The notes under the pieces: model-generated | Told to the model about the DNA's origin: nothing | Database searches by the model: none | What the model saw: the letters and a program-made list of their open reading frames with translations, nothing else | In this document: positions 1-8,633 of the stretch, in pieces | How positions within the stretch are numbered: position 1 is the stretch's first letter | Layout: every line of letters begins with the position of its first letter | Position numbers and translations under genes: made by a program | From: JBBPYC01 sp038200275 | GTDB taxonomy: Bacteria; Pseudomonadota; Gammaproteobacteria; Burkholderiales; Burkholderiaceae_C | DNA length: 64,000 nucleotides | Direction of reading: 5' to 3' | NCBI GenBank assembly: GCA_038200275.1 | Contig: JBBPYC010000082.1 | Coordinates: 1-64,000, forward strand

Positions 1-63
1 GTTGCCGCGCTGGCGCGGCAACGAGTCTTTGATCTGCTCGAATTGTTCAAAGGTCAATTGCAT
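1..63 (-). CDS. IS5-family transposase, N-terminal 21 residues only (partial)
   Basis: The minus strand reads M-QLTFEQFEQIKDSLPRQRG-N from the ATG at 63 to the window edge. This matches the usual N-terminus of IS5-group transposases, a DNA-binding segment that precedes the DDE catalytic domain. A second, decayed copy of the same N-terminus is present at 58635-58735 on the plus strand. No catalytic residue is inside the window, so activity cannot be assessed. The gene starts inside the insertion element that ends at 114 and is unrelated in function to its neighbour aroC. Confidence 0.65.
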   Translation of the reverse strand, partial: MQLTFEQFEQIKDSLPRQRGN

Positions 64-114
64 GGCCCAAGTATCGGGTCCAGACGTTGCATTGGCAATA
101 AGTGTTAACACGAC
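1..114 (-). mobile_element. End of an IS5-type insertion sequence (runs off the window)
   Basis: Read on the minus strand, the element would begin at 114 with GTCGTGTTAACACTTATTG, an IS5-family (IS427-like) terminal-repeat type of sequence. A 51-base leader follows and then a transposase start codon at 63. The same layout (GTTAAC-containing end, about 54 bases, then a QL..EQF.QI protein start) recurs at 58581, which supports the element end. The bases outside the end are CTAG (115-118), a common IS5-family target, and they contain the aroC stop codon. The rest of the element lies to the left of the window, so intactness cannot be judged. Confidence 0.7.
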
Positions 115-1224
115 CTAGCGCGCTGTCGAAGTCGCCTGCGCGGCGATCGGGACCAGCGGCGGCACCACGTCGCCGCACTGCGCGCGCTGTTGCAGCGCAT
201 GGTCGATCACCACCAAGGCCAGCATCGCTTCTGCGATCGGCGTGGCGCGGATGCCCACGCACGGGTCGTGCCGCCCTTTGGTCACGACCTGCACCGGCTG
301 CGCACGCACGTCGATCGAGTCGCGCGGCGTGAGGATCGAACTGGTCGGCTTGATTGCAATCGAAACGTCCAGATCCTGGCCGGTCGTGATGCCGCCGAGC
401 GTGCCGCCCGCGTGATTCGTTGCAAACCCGCCGGGTGTCAGCGAATCGCCATGGTGGCTGCCGCGCTGCGTGACGCTGGCAAACCCGGCACCGATCTCGA
501 CGCCTTTGACGGCGTTGATCCCCATCATCGCCCAGGCGATATCGGCGTCCATCTTATCGAACAGCGGCTGGCCCAGACCCACCGGCACCCCCTGCGCCAC
601 CACGCGAATGCGCGCGCCACAGGAGTCGCCGGCTTTGCGCAGCGCATCCATGTAGGCCTCCAACGTCGACACATCGGCGATCGGCGCGAAGAACGGGTTC
701 TCGGCCACATGGGTCCATGATTCGAACGCAATTGCCACATCGCCGATCTGCATCATGCAGCCGCGGAACGTGGTCCCATAGCGCTCGAACAGCCATTTCT
801 TTGCCACCGCGCCGGCCGCCACCATCGGCGCCGTGAGCCGTGCCGAGGCACGCCCCCCGCCGCGCGGATCGCGCAGGCCGTACTTCTGCAGATATGCATA
901 GTCGGCGTGGCCGGGCCGAAACGTCTCGGCGATGTTTCCGTAGTCCTTGCTGCGCTGATCGGTGTTCTCGATCAGCAGACCGATCGGCGTGCCGGTGGTC
1001 TTGCCCTGGTACACGCCGGAGAGGATGCGCACCGCGTCCGGTTCGTTGCGCTGCGTCACATGCCGGCTCGTACCAGGCCGGCGGCGATCCAGATCGCCCT
1101 GAATGTCGGCTTCGGACAGCTCAAGTCCCGGTGGGCAGCCGTCGATCACGCAGCCGATCGCGGGCCCATGCGATTCACCGAAATTCGTGACTGCGAAGAG
1201 ATTGCCGAAGGTGTTACCGCTCAT
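115..1224 (-). CDS. aroC: Chorismate synthase
   Basis: Last step of the shikimate pathway: 5-enolpyruvylshikimate-3-phosphate to chorismate, using reduced FMN, in the cytoplasm. The 369-residue product is of normal family length (about 360). Visible signatures are the N-terminal SGNTFGNLF, the GESHG box near residue 17, RRRPG near 48 and the RGGGRASAR stretch near 122. The start ATG at 1224 matches the family N-terminus exactly. The stop codon TAG (117-115) lies in the CTAG at the junction with the IS element, so the insertion apparently fell at the very 3' end and left the protein whole. Any terminator or downstream gene would have been separated from it. Identity is certain. Confidence 0.97.
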   Translation of the reverse strand: MSGNTFGNLFAVTNFGESHGPAIGCVIDGCPPGLELSEADIQGDLDRRRPGTSRHVTQRNEPDAVRILSGVYQGKTTGTPIGLLIENTDQRSKDYGNIAETFRPGHADYAYLQKYGLRDPRGGGRASARLTAPMVAAGAVAKKWLFERYGTTFRGCMMQIGDVAIAFESWTHVAENPFFAPIADVSTLEAYMDALRKAGDSCGARIRVVAQGVPVGLGQPLFDKMDADIAWAMMGINAVKGVEIGAGFASVTQRGSHHGDSLTPGGFATNHAGGTLGGITTGQDLDVSIAIKPTSSILTPRDSIDVRAQPVQVVTKGRHDPCVGIRATPIAEAMLALVVIDHALQQRAQCGDVVPPLVPIAAQATSTAR

Positions 1225-1433
1225 GCAGCCGATTATCGGCGGCGAATTTTTTGCACTGGCGCGCGCGCCGTGTGCAGTCGGTCAATCCAGGTAGCGCTGA
1301 CGGCCACATGACTGTTCGCCAATGAACGGCTCACAGCCTGTCAGCCGTGTCGCGCGCTACAGCCACCGCATCGATCTGCCCATCGGTGCGCTGCGCTGCG
1401 TTGCCCTGCCCCGTTGGGCCCTGCCATTCGCCT

Positions 1434-1889
1434 TTATCCGGACGCCCGCTCGTCATCGGATGGCCAGTCCCGGATATAGGCCTTCAACATCTTGTTCTCG
1501 AAGTTCTGGCTTTCCACCACCGTCTTGGCAACGTCGTAGAAACTGATCACACCCATCAGCAGCTTGCCGTCCATCACCGGCAGATAACGCGCATGGCGCT
1601 CCAGCATCATGCGGCGCACGTCATCGAGTGCGGTCTCCGAGGTACAGGTCAGTGGCTGGCGATTGAACGCGGCGCTGACCGGCACCCCGTCGAGCCGACC
1701 GGCCTGCTCGGCCAGCGCTCGGATGATCTCGCGAAAGGTCAGCAAACCGACCAGTTCGCCGCGCTCCATCACGACGAGGGAGCCAATGTCTTTTTCCGCC
1801 ATCAACCCGACCGCATCGAGCAGCGCGTCGTCCGGCTTGGCAGTGTAGAGCGCGCTGCCTTTGACGCGCAGCATGTCGCTGACTTGCAT
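1434..1889 (-). CDS. CBS-domain protein (tandem CBS pair)
   Basis: A 151-residue protein consisting of two CBS domains, roughly residues 5-65 and 75-135, which normally bind adenine nucleotides (AMP, ATP or SAM) and act as energy or ligand sensors. Visible motifs are DIGSLVVMERGELVGLLTFR in the first repeat and RYLPVMDGKLLMGVISFYD in the second. There is no catalytic domain. I chose the ATG at 1889 (MQVSDML...) because it opens the first CBS domain and has GGAG 11 bases upstream; a longer reading frame to 1961 has no family support. It lies divergently from metY. The partner or target is not evident from the sequence. Confidence 0.85.
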   Translation of the reverse strand: MQVSDMLRVKGSALYTAKPDDALLDAVGLMAEKDIGSLVVMERGELVGLLTFREIIRALAEQAGRLDGVPVSAAFNRQPLTCTSETALDDVRRMMLERHARYLPVMDGKLLMGVISFYDVAKTVVESQNFENKMLKAYIRDWPSDDERASG

Positions 1890-2075
1890 GATCGTTCGTT
1901 CTCCGGGTTGGCGCTTGGCTTGGCGACGCTCTTGTGGTGGCACCAGCCTGGGCCGTGGCACGATTCAATATAGCCCACAATGAAGCGCGCCCCGAGCCAC
2001 CGTCCGCTCGACGCCCGCCCTGCATGCCAGGCCGTGGGTGCAGCGGACACCTGAACAAGAAAGACGAGACCTCCC

Positions 2076-3410
2076 ATGCCCGGATATTCCGACCCCGGCT
2101 TCGACACACTGGCCCTGCACGCAGGCGCCGCTCCGGACCCTGCCACCGGCGCCCGCGCCACGCCGCTCCACCTGACCACCTCGTTCGTGTTCGAGTCGAG
2201 CGACCATGCGGCTGCGCTGTTCAATCTGGAACGCTCCGGCCACGTTTATTCGCGGCTGTCGAACCCGACTTGCGCGGTGCTCGAGCAACGCGTGGCCGCG
2301 CTCGACGGCGGCATTGGCGCCATCACGACCGCGAGCGGCCAGGCAGCCTTGCATCTGTGCATCGCAACCATCATGGGCGCGGGTTCGCACATCGTTGCGT
2401 CCACTGCGTTGTACGGCGGATCGCAGAACTTGCTGCACTACACGATGCGCCGTTTCGGCATCGAGACCACGTTCGTCAAGCCGCATGACATCGACGGCTG
2501 GCGCGCGGCGATCCGGCCGGAAACCAAGATGCTGTTCGGCGAGACAGTTGGCAATCCGGGGTTGGACGTGCTCGACATCCCGACGGTTGCGCAGATCGCG
2601 CATGACGCCAAGTTGCCGCTGCTGGTCGACTCGACCTTGACCACGCCGTGGCTCATCAAACCGTTCGAGCACGGCGCCGATCTGGTCTATCACTCGGCCA
2701 CCAAATTCCTGTCCGGCCACGGCACGGTGGTGGGCGGCGTCGTGGTCGATGCGGGCAGCTTCGACTGGGCCGCATCGGGCCGGTTTCCCGAGTTGGCCGC
2801 ACCCTACGACGGCTTTCACGACATGGTGTTCACCGACGAGAGCACCGTCGGCGCGTTCCTGTTGCGTGCGCGACGTGAAGGCCTGCGCGACTTCGGCGCC
2901 TGCATGAGCCCGCACACCGCATGGCTGATCCTGCAAGGGATCGAGACACTGCCGCTGCGCATGGCGCGGCACATGCAGAACACCGAGAAAGTGGTGGAGT
3001 TCCTGGCGAACCATCCGTTCGTCTCACGGGTCGGCCATCCGCTGCTCGAATCGCACCCGAGCCATGCATTGGCCAAGAAGCTACTGCCACGCGGTGCCGG
3101 CTCCGTGTTCAGCTTCGACCTCAAAGGCGATCGCAACCGAGGCAAGGCATTCGTCGACTCGCTCAAAGTCTTCAGCCACCTAGCCAACGTCGGCGACTGC
3201 CGCAGCCTGGTGATCCACCCGGCCAGCACCACGCACTTCCGAATGACCGACGAAGCGCTGCAAGCTGGCGGCATCAGCCAGGGCACGATCCGCCTGTCGA
3301 TCGGCCTGGAAGACCCGGCCGATCTGATCGACGACCTGAAGCGTGCGTTGAAGGCAGCCGAGAAGACCATTGGCACGCCGGCCGCCAAACCGGCAAAGGT
3401 GGCCGCCTGA
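2076..3410 (+). CDS. metY: O-acetylhomoserine sulfhydrylase (aminocarboxypropyltransferase)
   Basis: A PLP-dependent enzyme of the Cys/Met metabolism family that makes homocysteine directly from O-acetylhomoserine and sulfide. The 444 residues and the N-terminus (FDTLALHAGAAPD, TTSFVF, YSRLSNPT) fit the longer MetY subgroup better than the roughly 400-residue MetZ (O-succinylhomoserine) subgroup, but substrate choice cannot be proved by eye. The PLP-binding lysine is in HSATKFLSGHG and the C-terminal RLSIGLEDPADLIDDL is intact. It starts with MPGYSDPGFDTL at 2076. Its stop overlaps the start of the following hydrolase gene (ATGA-type), so the two are co-translated. Confidence 0.9.
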   Translation: MPGYSDPGFDTLALHAGAAPDPATGARATPLHLTTSFVFESSDHAAALFNLERSGHVYSRLSNPTCAVLEQRVAALDGGIGAITTASGQAALHLCIATIMGAGSHIVASTALYGGSQNLLHYTMRRFGIETTFVKPHDIDGWRAAIRPETKMLFGETVGNPGLDVLDIPTVAQIAHDAKLPLLVDSTLTTPWLIKPFEHGADLVYHSATKFLSGHGTVVGGVVVDAGSFDWAASGRFPELAAPYDGFHDMVFTDESTVGAFLLRARREGLRDFGACMSPHTAWLILQGIETLPLRMARHMQNTEKVVEFLANHPFVSRVGHPLLESHPSHALAKKLLPRGAGSVFSFDLKGDRNRGKAFVDSLKVFSHLANVGDCRSLVIHPASTTHFRMTDEALQAGGISQGTIRLSIGLEDPADLIDDLKRALKAAEKTIGTPAAKPAKVAA

Positions 3411-4210
3411 TGGAGCTTCAAGTCAACGGCGCCCGCACCTACTGCTACACCGGTGGCAAGGCGTTCGATGCAACCAAGCCCACCGTCGTCTTCATCCACG
3501 GTGTGCTGAACGACCACAGCGTCTGGATCCTGCAAAGCCGCTCGCTCGCGCACCACGGCTACAACGTGCTGGCACCCGATCTGCCGGGACACTGCAAGAG
3601 CGCTGGCGCACCACCGACAACGGTCGAAGAAGGCGCCGACTTCGTGCTGGCGCTGCTGGATGCGGCCGGCATCAAGCAGGCCGCGCTGATCGGCCACAGC
3701 TTCGGCTCGCTAATCGCACTGGAAGCGGCGGCCCGCGCACCGGGGCGCGTCACCCATCTCGCATTGATCGGCACGGCCTGCCCGATGCGCGTGTCCCCGG
3801 CACTGCTCGATGCATCGGTGAACGCGCCAGAGCAGGCGATTGCAATGGTCAACACGTTCTCGCACTCGACCCTTGCGCCACCGCCGTCCGCGCTCGGGCC
3901 CGGCACCTGGCTGTACGGTACGTCTCGCGCATTGATGCGGCGCGTGCTGGCAAGCAACCGCGAAGTCAATGTGTTTCACACCGGCTTCAAGGCTTGCAAT
4001 GATTACTCGGGCGGCGAAGCAGCGATGGAAAAAGTGCGCTGCCCCACGCTCTTCATCAGCGGTCGGCAGGACCAGATGACGCCGCCGAAAGCCGCGCAGC
4101 CGCTGATCGCGAAAGCCAAAAGCGCGAACGTGGTGCTGCTCGATGCAGGGCATTCGCTGATGACCGAGGCGCCGGATGGTGTGCTGTCGGCGCTCAGCGG
4201 ATGGCTGTAA
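3410..4210 (+). CDS. Alpha/beta-fold hydrolase, coupled to metY
   Basis: A 266-residue single-domain alpha/beta hydrolase. The oxyanion-loop motif VVFIHGVLNDHSVW is near residue 28, the nucleophile elbow is GHSFGS, the acid is probably the Asp of SGRQDQMTPP and the histidine is in DAGHSLMTEAP. All three catalytic positions appear present. The ATG at 3410 shares its A with the metY stop codon, so translation is probably coupled. No signal peptide is visible. The substrate is unknown; position suggests a role near sulfur amino-acid metabolism, but that is only inference from the overlap. It is unrelated in detail to the two MetX-like hydrolases downstream. Confidence 0.85.
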   Translation: MELQVNGARTYCYTGGKAFDATKPTVVFIHGVLNDHSVWILQSRSLAHHGYNVLAPDLPGHCKSAGAPPTTVEEGADFVLALLDAAGIKQAALIGHSFGSLIALEAAARAPGRVTHLALIGTACPMRVSPALLDASVNAPEQAIAMVNTFSHSTLAPPPSALGPGTWLYGTSRALMRRVLASNREVNVFHTGFKACNDYSGGEAAMEKVRCPTLFISGRQDQMTPPKAAQPLIAKAKSANVVLLDAGHSLMTEAPDGVLSALSGWL

Positions 4211-4223
4211 AGCAAGCCTTTAT

Positions 4224-4241
4224 GACTACATTTTTCATAGC
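4224..4241. repeat. AT-rich interrupted palindrome (copy 1 of 4)
   Basis: GACTACATTTTTCATAGC in an otherwise GC-rich gap between two hydrolase genes. Reverse-complemented it is GCTATGAAAAATGTAGTC, resembling the copies at 17600, 47838 and 63552 (consensus roughly GCTAY-N-AAAAAT-RTAGC). Similar short AT-rich motifs are common between genes in Comamonadaceae as I recall them. Function unknown. Confidence 0.5.
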
Positions 4242-4346
4242 AAACAATGAAGCAAACACGGGTGCCTCACCTTAGATAGACGTAAATCAGCTGCAGCGGC
4301 TGCAACGCGCGTCGTTTCCCCCTCCACGCAATCCACACCTCCTCCC

Positions 4347-5351
4347 ATGGCCGACCACCCTTCGCCCCGCCTGCACGAATGGACTGCGCGCGACTTTCGC
4401 TTCGCCAGTGGCGAGGTGCTGGCTGAGTTGCGCCTGGCCTGTACCACCATCGGCGATCCGCACGGCAAGCCGGTGCTGATCCTGCACGGCAGCAACGGCT
4501 CGGGGGCTTCGTTTCTGACCGACGCATTCGCGGGCGAACTGTTCGGGCCTGGGCAGTTGCTCGATGCGCAAACGCACTTCATCATCCTGCCGGACTCGAT
4601 CGGCTGCGGTCGCTCCAGCAAGCCATCGGACGGGATGCGCATGCGCTTTCCGCACTACAACTACGATGACGCGGTGCGCGCGCAGCATCTGCTGTTGACT
4701 CGGGGCTTGGGGCTTGAACACGTGCGCGTGCTGATCGGCCACTCGATGGGCGGCATGCAGGCATGGCTGTGGGCGCAGCAGCACCCCGGGTTCATGGACG
4801 TGCTGGTGCCGATGGCCGCGCAGCCGGGCCCGATGTCGGGCCGCAACTGGATGCTGCGCCGGCTGTTGATCGAATCCATCAAGGGCGACCCGGAATGGAT
4901 GGGCGGCGACTACACGGAGCAGCCGCGCCACTGGCAACGCGCAGCGATCTTTTTTTCGCTTGCGACGAACGGCGGTCATCACGCACTGCAGCGCCTGGGT
5001 GCCACGCGCGCGCAGGCCGATGCGGTCGTCGATCAGCGGCTGGCCGCACCGTTCACGGGCGATGCGAACGATCAGCTTTATCAATGGAATGCGTCGCGCG
5101 ACTACGACCCATCGGACGGGCTCGAGCACATCGAAGCCGCTGTGCTGGCCATCAACGCGGCGGACGACGAGCGCAACCCGCCGGAGCTTGGCTTGCTCGA
5201 ACGCGCGGTGGCTCGGCTCAAGAACGGCCGCATGCTGCTGATCGCGGGCAGCGACGAGACCACTGGCCACGGCACCACCGAGAAAGCGCGGTTGTGGAAG
5301 CACGCGCTGGCCAAGTTGCTGGCCGACACGCCGGCTCGCGCGGCCGACTGA
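4347..5351 (+). CDS. MetX-like alpha/beta hydrolase, cytoplasmic paralogue
   Basis: A 334-residue alpha/beta-fold enzyme of the homoserine acetyltransferase-like group. Visible are LILHGSNGSG (oxyanion region), the conserved ILPDSIGCGRSSKPSDG block, the nucleophile elbow GHSMGGMQ, an acidic NAADDERNP stretch and the terminal GHGTT histidine. No signal peptide precedes the fold. The protein is a close paralogue of the exported protein encoded at 5882-6958: blocks such as YNYDDAVRAQH, SGRNWM and TGDAND are shared. True MetX enzymes use homoserine plus acetyl-CoA, but this subgroup is usually annotated only as hydrolase. The upstream metY makes a MetX role tempting, yet the exported copy argues for a general esterase-like function. 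Confidence 0.85.
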   Translation: MADHPSPRLHEWTARDFRFASGEVLAELRLACTTIGDPHGKPVLILHGSNGSGASFLTDAFAGELFGPGQLLDAQTHFIILPDSIGCGRSSKPSDGMRMRFPHYNYDDAVRAQHLLLTRGLGLEHVRVLIGHSMGGMQAWLWAQQHPGFMDVLVPMAAQPGPMSGRNWMLRRLLIESIKGDPEWMGGDYTEQPRHWQRAAIFFSLATNGGHHALQRLGATRAQADAVVDQRLAAPFTGDANDQLYQWNASRDYDPSDGLEHIEAAVLAINAADDERNPPELGLLERAVARLKNGRMLLIAGSDETTGHGTTEKARLWKHALAKLLADTPARAAD

Positions 5352-5444
5352 ACCCAACCGCACGCGAACCACGTCAGTGCAATGGAAAATGCAAGTGGGC
5401 GCCAGTTGGCGTCGAGCCCATTTTTCAACTCAAGGAGCACAACG

Positions 5445-5792
5445 ATGGGATGGTTTGCCAAAAGCACCAAGGATTTCTTTCTCAGCACGACCCGGCCGGA
5501 TGGCATCCAGCTCTCGCAGTACGTGGGCGTCGTGCACGGCGAGGCGATCATCGGCGCCAACATCTTTCGCGACATGTTCGCGTCGGTGCGCGACGTGGTC
5601 GGCGGCCGGGCCAGCAGCTATGAGCGGGCGCTGTCCGGCGCGCGCGATGCGGCCACACAGGACATGATCGAGCAAGCGCGCGACGCCGGAGCGAACGGCA
5701 TCATCGGCATCGATTTCGACTACGAAGTCATGGGCGAGACCAACGGCATGATGATGGTGGCCGTCAGCGGCACCGCCGTGCGGATGGGCTGA
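5445..5792 (+). CDS. ybjQ: YbjQ family protein (UPF0145, putative heavy-metal-binding)
   Basis: A 115-residue protein of the YbjQ/UPF0145 family, which forms small oligomers; the biochemical role is not established. Recognisable segments are LSQYVGVVHGEAIIGANIF near residue 25, RASSYERAL near 58 and the terminal GANGIIGIDFDYEVMG followed by MMMVAVSGTAV. I take the ATG at 5445 because AAGGAG lies 8 bases upstream; an upstream in-frame ATG at 5382 has no such signal. The gene sits between two paralogous MetX-like hydrolase genes, all on the plus strand. No direct metal ligand cluster can be pointed to. Confidence 0.85.
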   Translation: MGWFAKSTKDFFLSTTRPDGIQLSQYVGVVHGEAIIGANIFRDMFASVRDVVGGRASSYERALSGARDAATQDMIEQARDAGANGIIGIDFDYEVMGETNGMMMVAVSGTAVRMG

Positions 5793-5881
5793 TCGACAAG
5801 CCCTGCGCTGCTGGCCTGGACACAGGCCACGCTCGGCGGTACAACCGCCGCAGATCGATAAAACAAGGAGACGAGGCAATC

Positions 5882-6958
5882 ATGAAATTTTTCCCCACGA
5901 TGACCCGCGCCACGCTGGCGCTGCTGTGTGTTTCAGGTGCGTGGCAAACCACGCTGGCAGCCGACTTCGCCGCGCAAAAAGAAGGCACTTTCGTCGTGAA
6001 GGACTTCCAGTTCGGAACCGGTGATGTGCTGCCCGAATTGAAGTTGCACTACACCACCGTGGGGGAACCGAGCGGCGAGCCCGTGCTGATCATCCACGGC
6101 ACCACGGGATCGGGCACCGGCATGTTGTCGCCCACGTTCGGCGGCGAGCTGTTTGGCCCCGGCCAGCCGCTCGATGCGGCCAAGTACTACGTGATCCTGC
6201 CGGACTCGATCGGCATCGGCCAATCGAGCAAACCGTCTGATGGCCTGCGCATGAAGTTTCCGCAGTACAACTACGATGACGCGGTGCGCGCGCAGCATCG
6301 GCTGCTGACCGAACACCTGGGCGTCAAGCATTTGCGCATGGTGCTCGGCAACTCAATGGGCGGCATGATGACCTGGATGTGGGCCGAAAAGTACCCGACA
6401 TTCATGGACATCGCGGTGCCAATGGCGTCGCTGCCCACCGAGATGTCTGGCCGCAACTGGATGATGCGCAAGCTGCTGGTCGATTCGATCAAACGCGATC
6501 CGCAGTGGCAGGACGGCAATTACGCGCAGCAGCCGCCGAGCTTCCAGTTGGCAACCACGTTTTTCGCGATCGGCACGAATGGTGGCAATGGCGGCTTGTA
6601 CAAAGTAGCCCCGACCCGCGCCAAGGCCGCTGCGCGGGTCGACCAGCGCTTGTCCGCCAAACCGACCGGCGACGCGAACGACCACATCTACCAGTGGGAC
6701 TCGTCGCGCGACTTCGATGCGTCGAAAGATCTGGAGAAGATCGAAGCCACCGTGCTCGCCATCAACTCGGCCGACGACGAGCGCAACCCGACCGAACTCG
6801 GCCTGCTTGAACGCGAGATAAAGCGCGTGAAAAACGGCAGCATCCTGCTGATCCCCGGCAGCGCCGACACGTTCGGCCACGGCACGACGGGACGCGCAAA
6901 ATTCTGGAAGAAGGAAGTGGGCGAGCTGCTCTTGACGGCACCGCGACGGGCGCCATAA
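5882..6958 (+). CDS. MetX-like alpha/beta hydrolase, exported paralogue
   Basis: A 358-residue protein starting with a Sec signal peptide (basic MKFFPTMTR, hydrophobic core ATLALLCVSGAW, cleavage likely after TTLAA near residue 28), followed by the same alpha/beta fold as the 4347-5351 product. The nucleophile elbow is GNSMGGMM, the acidic block NSADDERNP and the final histidine block GHGTTGRA are present, and the shared ILPDSIGIGQSSKPSDG block is intact. It should act in the periplasm. The ATG at 5882 has AAGGAGACGAGG upstream. The pair with 4347-5351 looks like a duplication followed by relocation to a different compartment. Substrate unknown. Confidence 0.87.
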   Translation: MKFFPTMTRATLALLCVSGAWQTTLAADFAAQKEGTFVVKDFQFGTGDVLPELKLHYTTVGEPSGEPVLIIHGTTGSGTGMLSPTFGGELFGPGQPLDAAKYYVILPDSIGIGQSSKPSDGLRMKFPQYNYDDAVRAQHRLLTEHLGVKHLRMVLGNSMGGMMTWMWAEKYPTFMDIAVPMASLPTEMSGRNWMMRKLLVDSIKRDPQWQDGNYAQQPPSFQLATTFFAIGTNGGNGGLYKVAPTRAKAAARVDQRLSAKPTGDANDHIYQWDSSRDFDASKDLEKIEATVLAINSADDERNPTELGLLEREIKRVKNGSILLIPGSADTFGHGTTGRAKFWKKEVGELLLTAPRRAP

Positions 6959-6982
6959 CCGCTCTGCCTGGAACGCAGCGCG

Positions 6983-8227
6983 TCAGTTCAATACGTCCCT
7001 CAACCTGAGGCGGTCGAGCCGGGTGCGCTCCCACAGCACCGCAAGCGTCGCGGTGCGCGGCAACAGCAGCCGTCCCACCAGAGGCGCGAGCGGGGCCTGG
7101 TCCGGATCGACCAGCAATACGTGGCGTGGTGCATCGGTGTCGCCGACGCCACTGCCAAATTCGTCGAGCGTGCCAGTGATGTCGAGCTCGGCCAGGGTGT
7201 CGAGCACGGGTTCGAGCTGCAACGGATCGACCCGCAGCCGCTGAGCCAACTGCAAAATGCTCAAACCCCGCACCCGCGTGTGATGCGCACGATGCAGTTG
7301 CTGCAACACTTCAATGGCAAGCTGAAACTGCCAGCCGCGGTCCGATGTGTGTCGCAGCACGCCGGCCAGCAGGCTTGGCAGATAAGCTGCAACCACCGCG
7401 CCGAGCAGCACGATTACCCAGACCAAATAGATCCAGAGCAGCAAGATCGGCACCGTGGCGAATGCGCCGTAGATGACCGAATAGGTCGGGATGTTCGACA
7501 GATAGAGCACCAGCAGCTTCTTCACGCCCTCGAACAGCATCGCAGCAAACAGCCCACCAGCGGCGGCATGGCGCCACTGCACCGGCATGTTCGGCACCAT
7601 CCGATAGGTCAGCGTGAGGCCTGCGAACAGGATCAGGAATTGCAGCAGATCGAGCAGCAATGCGAGCCCGCCGGGCATGGTGCTGACGATCCCCTGAGTG
7701 GCCGACAACGCATAGGACGTGACACTCAGCGATGCACCAAATAGCAAAGGGCCCAGCGTCAGCGCGGTCCAGTAGATCAGCAGGCGCTGGCCCAGCGGCC
7801 GCGGCCGGCGCACGCGCCAGACCTTGTTGAGCGTGGTGTCGATCGTGAGCACCAGCGCCACGGCCGTAATCAGCAGCACGCTGAAACCCGCGAGGCCGAG
7901 CCGGTTGGCGCTTTGCGCAAACTGCGTGAGGTAGTCGAGCACTTGGCTGGCGATGTTGCCCGGCACGAAGCTGTTCATCAGCCACTGTTGCAGCGCGCCT
8001 TCGAGCTTGCCGAAGATCGGAAACGTGCTGAACACCGCCAGCGCCACCGTGAAAAACGGCACCAGCGCCATCACGGTCGTGAACGTCAGGCTACCGGCGG
8101 TCAAACCCAGCCGATCTTCCCGAAATCGCTGCACCAGCGTCAGCAACGTCTGGATGACGGGGAAGTCGTGCAGCTTCCCGCGCCAGCGCGTGATCAGCAA
8201 AACCAGCTGGCGGTGCGGCGTTGGCAT
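6983..8227 (-). CDS. YihY/UPF0761 family inner-membrane protein
   Basis: A 414-residue polytopic membrane protein of the YihY (formerly 'ribonuclease BN'/BrkB) family. The first 280 residues show about six hydrophobic segments, with family blocks such as AGSLTFTTVMALVPFFTVAL near residue 41 and YGAFATVPILLLWIYLVWV near 240. A soluble tail of about 130 residues follows with alternating helices and resembles a winged-helix-like domain seen in many betaproteobacterial members. Molecular function is not known; the RNase BN name was a misassignment. It is convergent with the exported hydrolase gene and divergent, by only 20 bases, from the DUF2069 gene. Confidence 0.9.
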   Translation of the reverse strand: MPTPHRQLVLLITRWRGKLHDFPVIQTLLTLVQRFREDRLGLTAGSLTFTTVMALVPFFTVALAVFSTFPIFGKLEGALQQWLMNSFVPGNIASQVLDYLTQFAQSANRLGLAGFSVLLITAVALVLTIDTTLNKVWRVRRPRPLGQRLLIYWTALTLGPLLFGASLSVTSYALSATQGIVSTMPGGLALLLDLLQFLILFAGLTLTYRMVPNMPVQWRHAAAGGLFAAMLFEGVKKLLVLYLSNIPTYSVIYGAFATVPILLLWIYLVWVIVLLGAVVAAYLPSLLAGVLRHTSDRGWQFQLAIEVLQQLHRAHHTRVRGLSILQLAQRLRVDPLQLEPVLDTLAELDITGTLDEFGSGVGDTDAPRHVLLVDPDQAPLAPLVGRLLLPRTATLAVLWERTRLDRLRLRDVLN

Positions 8228-8247
8228 GATCGCTATGATGCCATCGC

Positions 8248-8628
8248 ATGAATGATGGGCTGCATTCGATTGGCTGGACCCGCACCGTTGCGGTCATGAG
8301 TTTGATCGGTTTGATTGTGCTGGGCGTGGCTTGGGAGTTGTGGCTTGCGCCGATTCGCCCAGGCGGTTCCTGGCTGGCACTTAAAGTGCTGCCGCTGTGC
8401 CTGCCATTGGCCGGGCTGCTCAAGCGCCGCATGTACACCTACCGCTGGGTCAGCTTGCTGATCTGGCTTTACTTCACCGAAGGCGTGGTGCGGGCCTGGA
8501 GTGAGCAGCCGCCGGGCCGTTATCTCGCGCTGATTGAAATTGCGCTGTGCCTCGCGCTGTTCGCGGCTTGTGCCTTTCACGTGCGGCTGCGGCTGGCCAA
8601 CGGACGGCTTGCGCCGGGGCCGGGTTGA
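8248..8628 (+). CDS. DUF2069 small membrane protein
   Basis: A 126-residue protein with about four hydrophobic segments (residues 13-31, 43-58, 67-79 and 92-112), matching the DUF2069 family of beta- and gammaproteobacteria. The block LPLCLPLAGLLKRRMYTYRW is a recognisable family signature, followed by SLLIWLYFTEGVVRAWS. Function unknown. The ATG at 8248 begins 20 bases from the divergent YihY-family gene. Its stop (8626-8628) overlaps or nearly touches the start of the flavoprotein gene that follows, so the two are likely co-transcribed. Confidence 0.85.
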   Translation: MNDGLHSIGWTRTVAVMSLIGLIVLGVAWELWLAPIRPGGSWLALKVLPLCLPLAGLLKRRMYTYRWVSLLIWLYFTEGVVRAWSEQPPGRYLALIEIALCLALFAACAFHVRLRLANGRLAPGPG

Positions 8629-8633
8629 GCGCC

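Noticed and set aside
1965..3014. Long minus-strand reading frame opposite metY (about 350 codons)
   Set aside because: Antisense frame of a GC-rich gene: Arg/His/Gly-rich with no domain. The plus-strand metY is clear.
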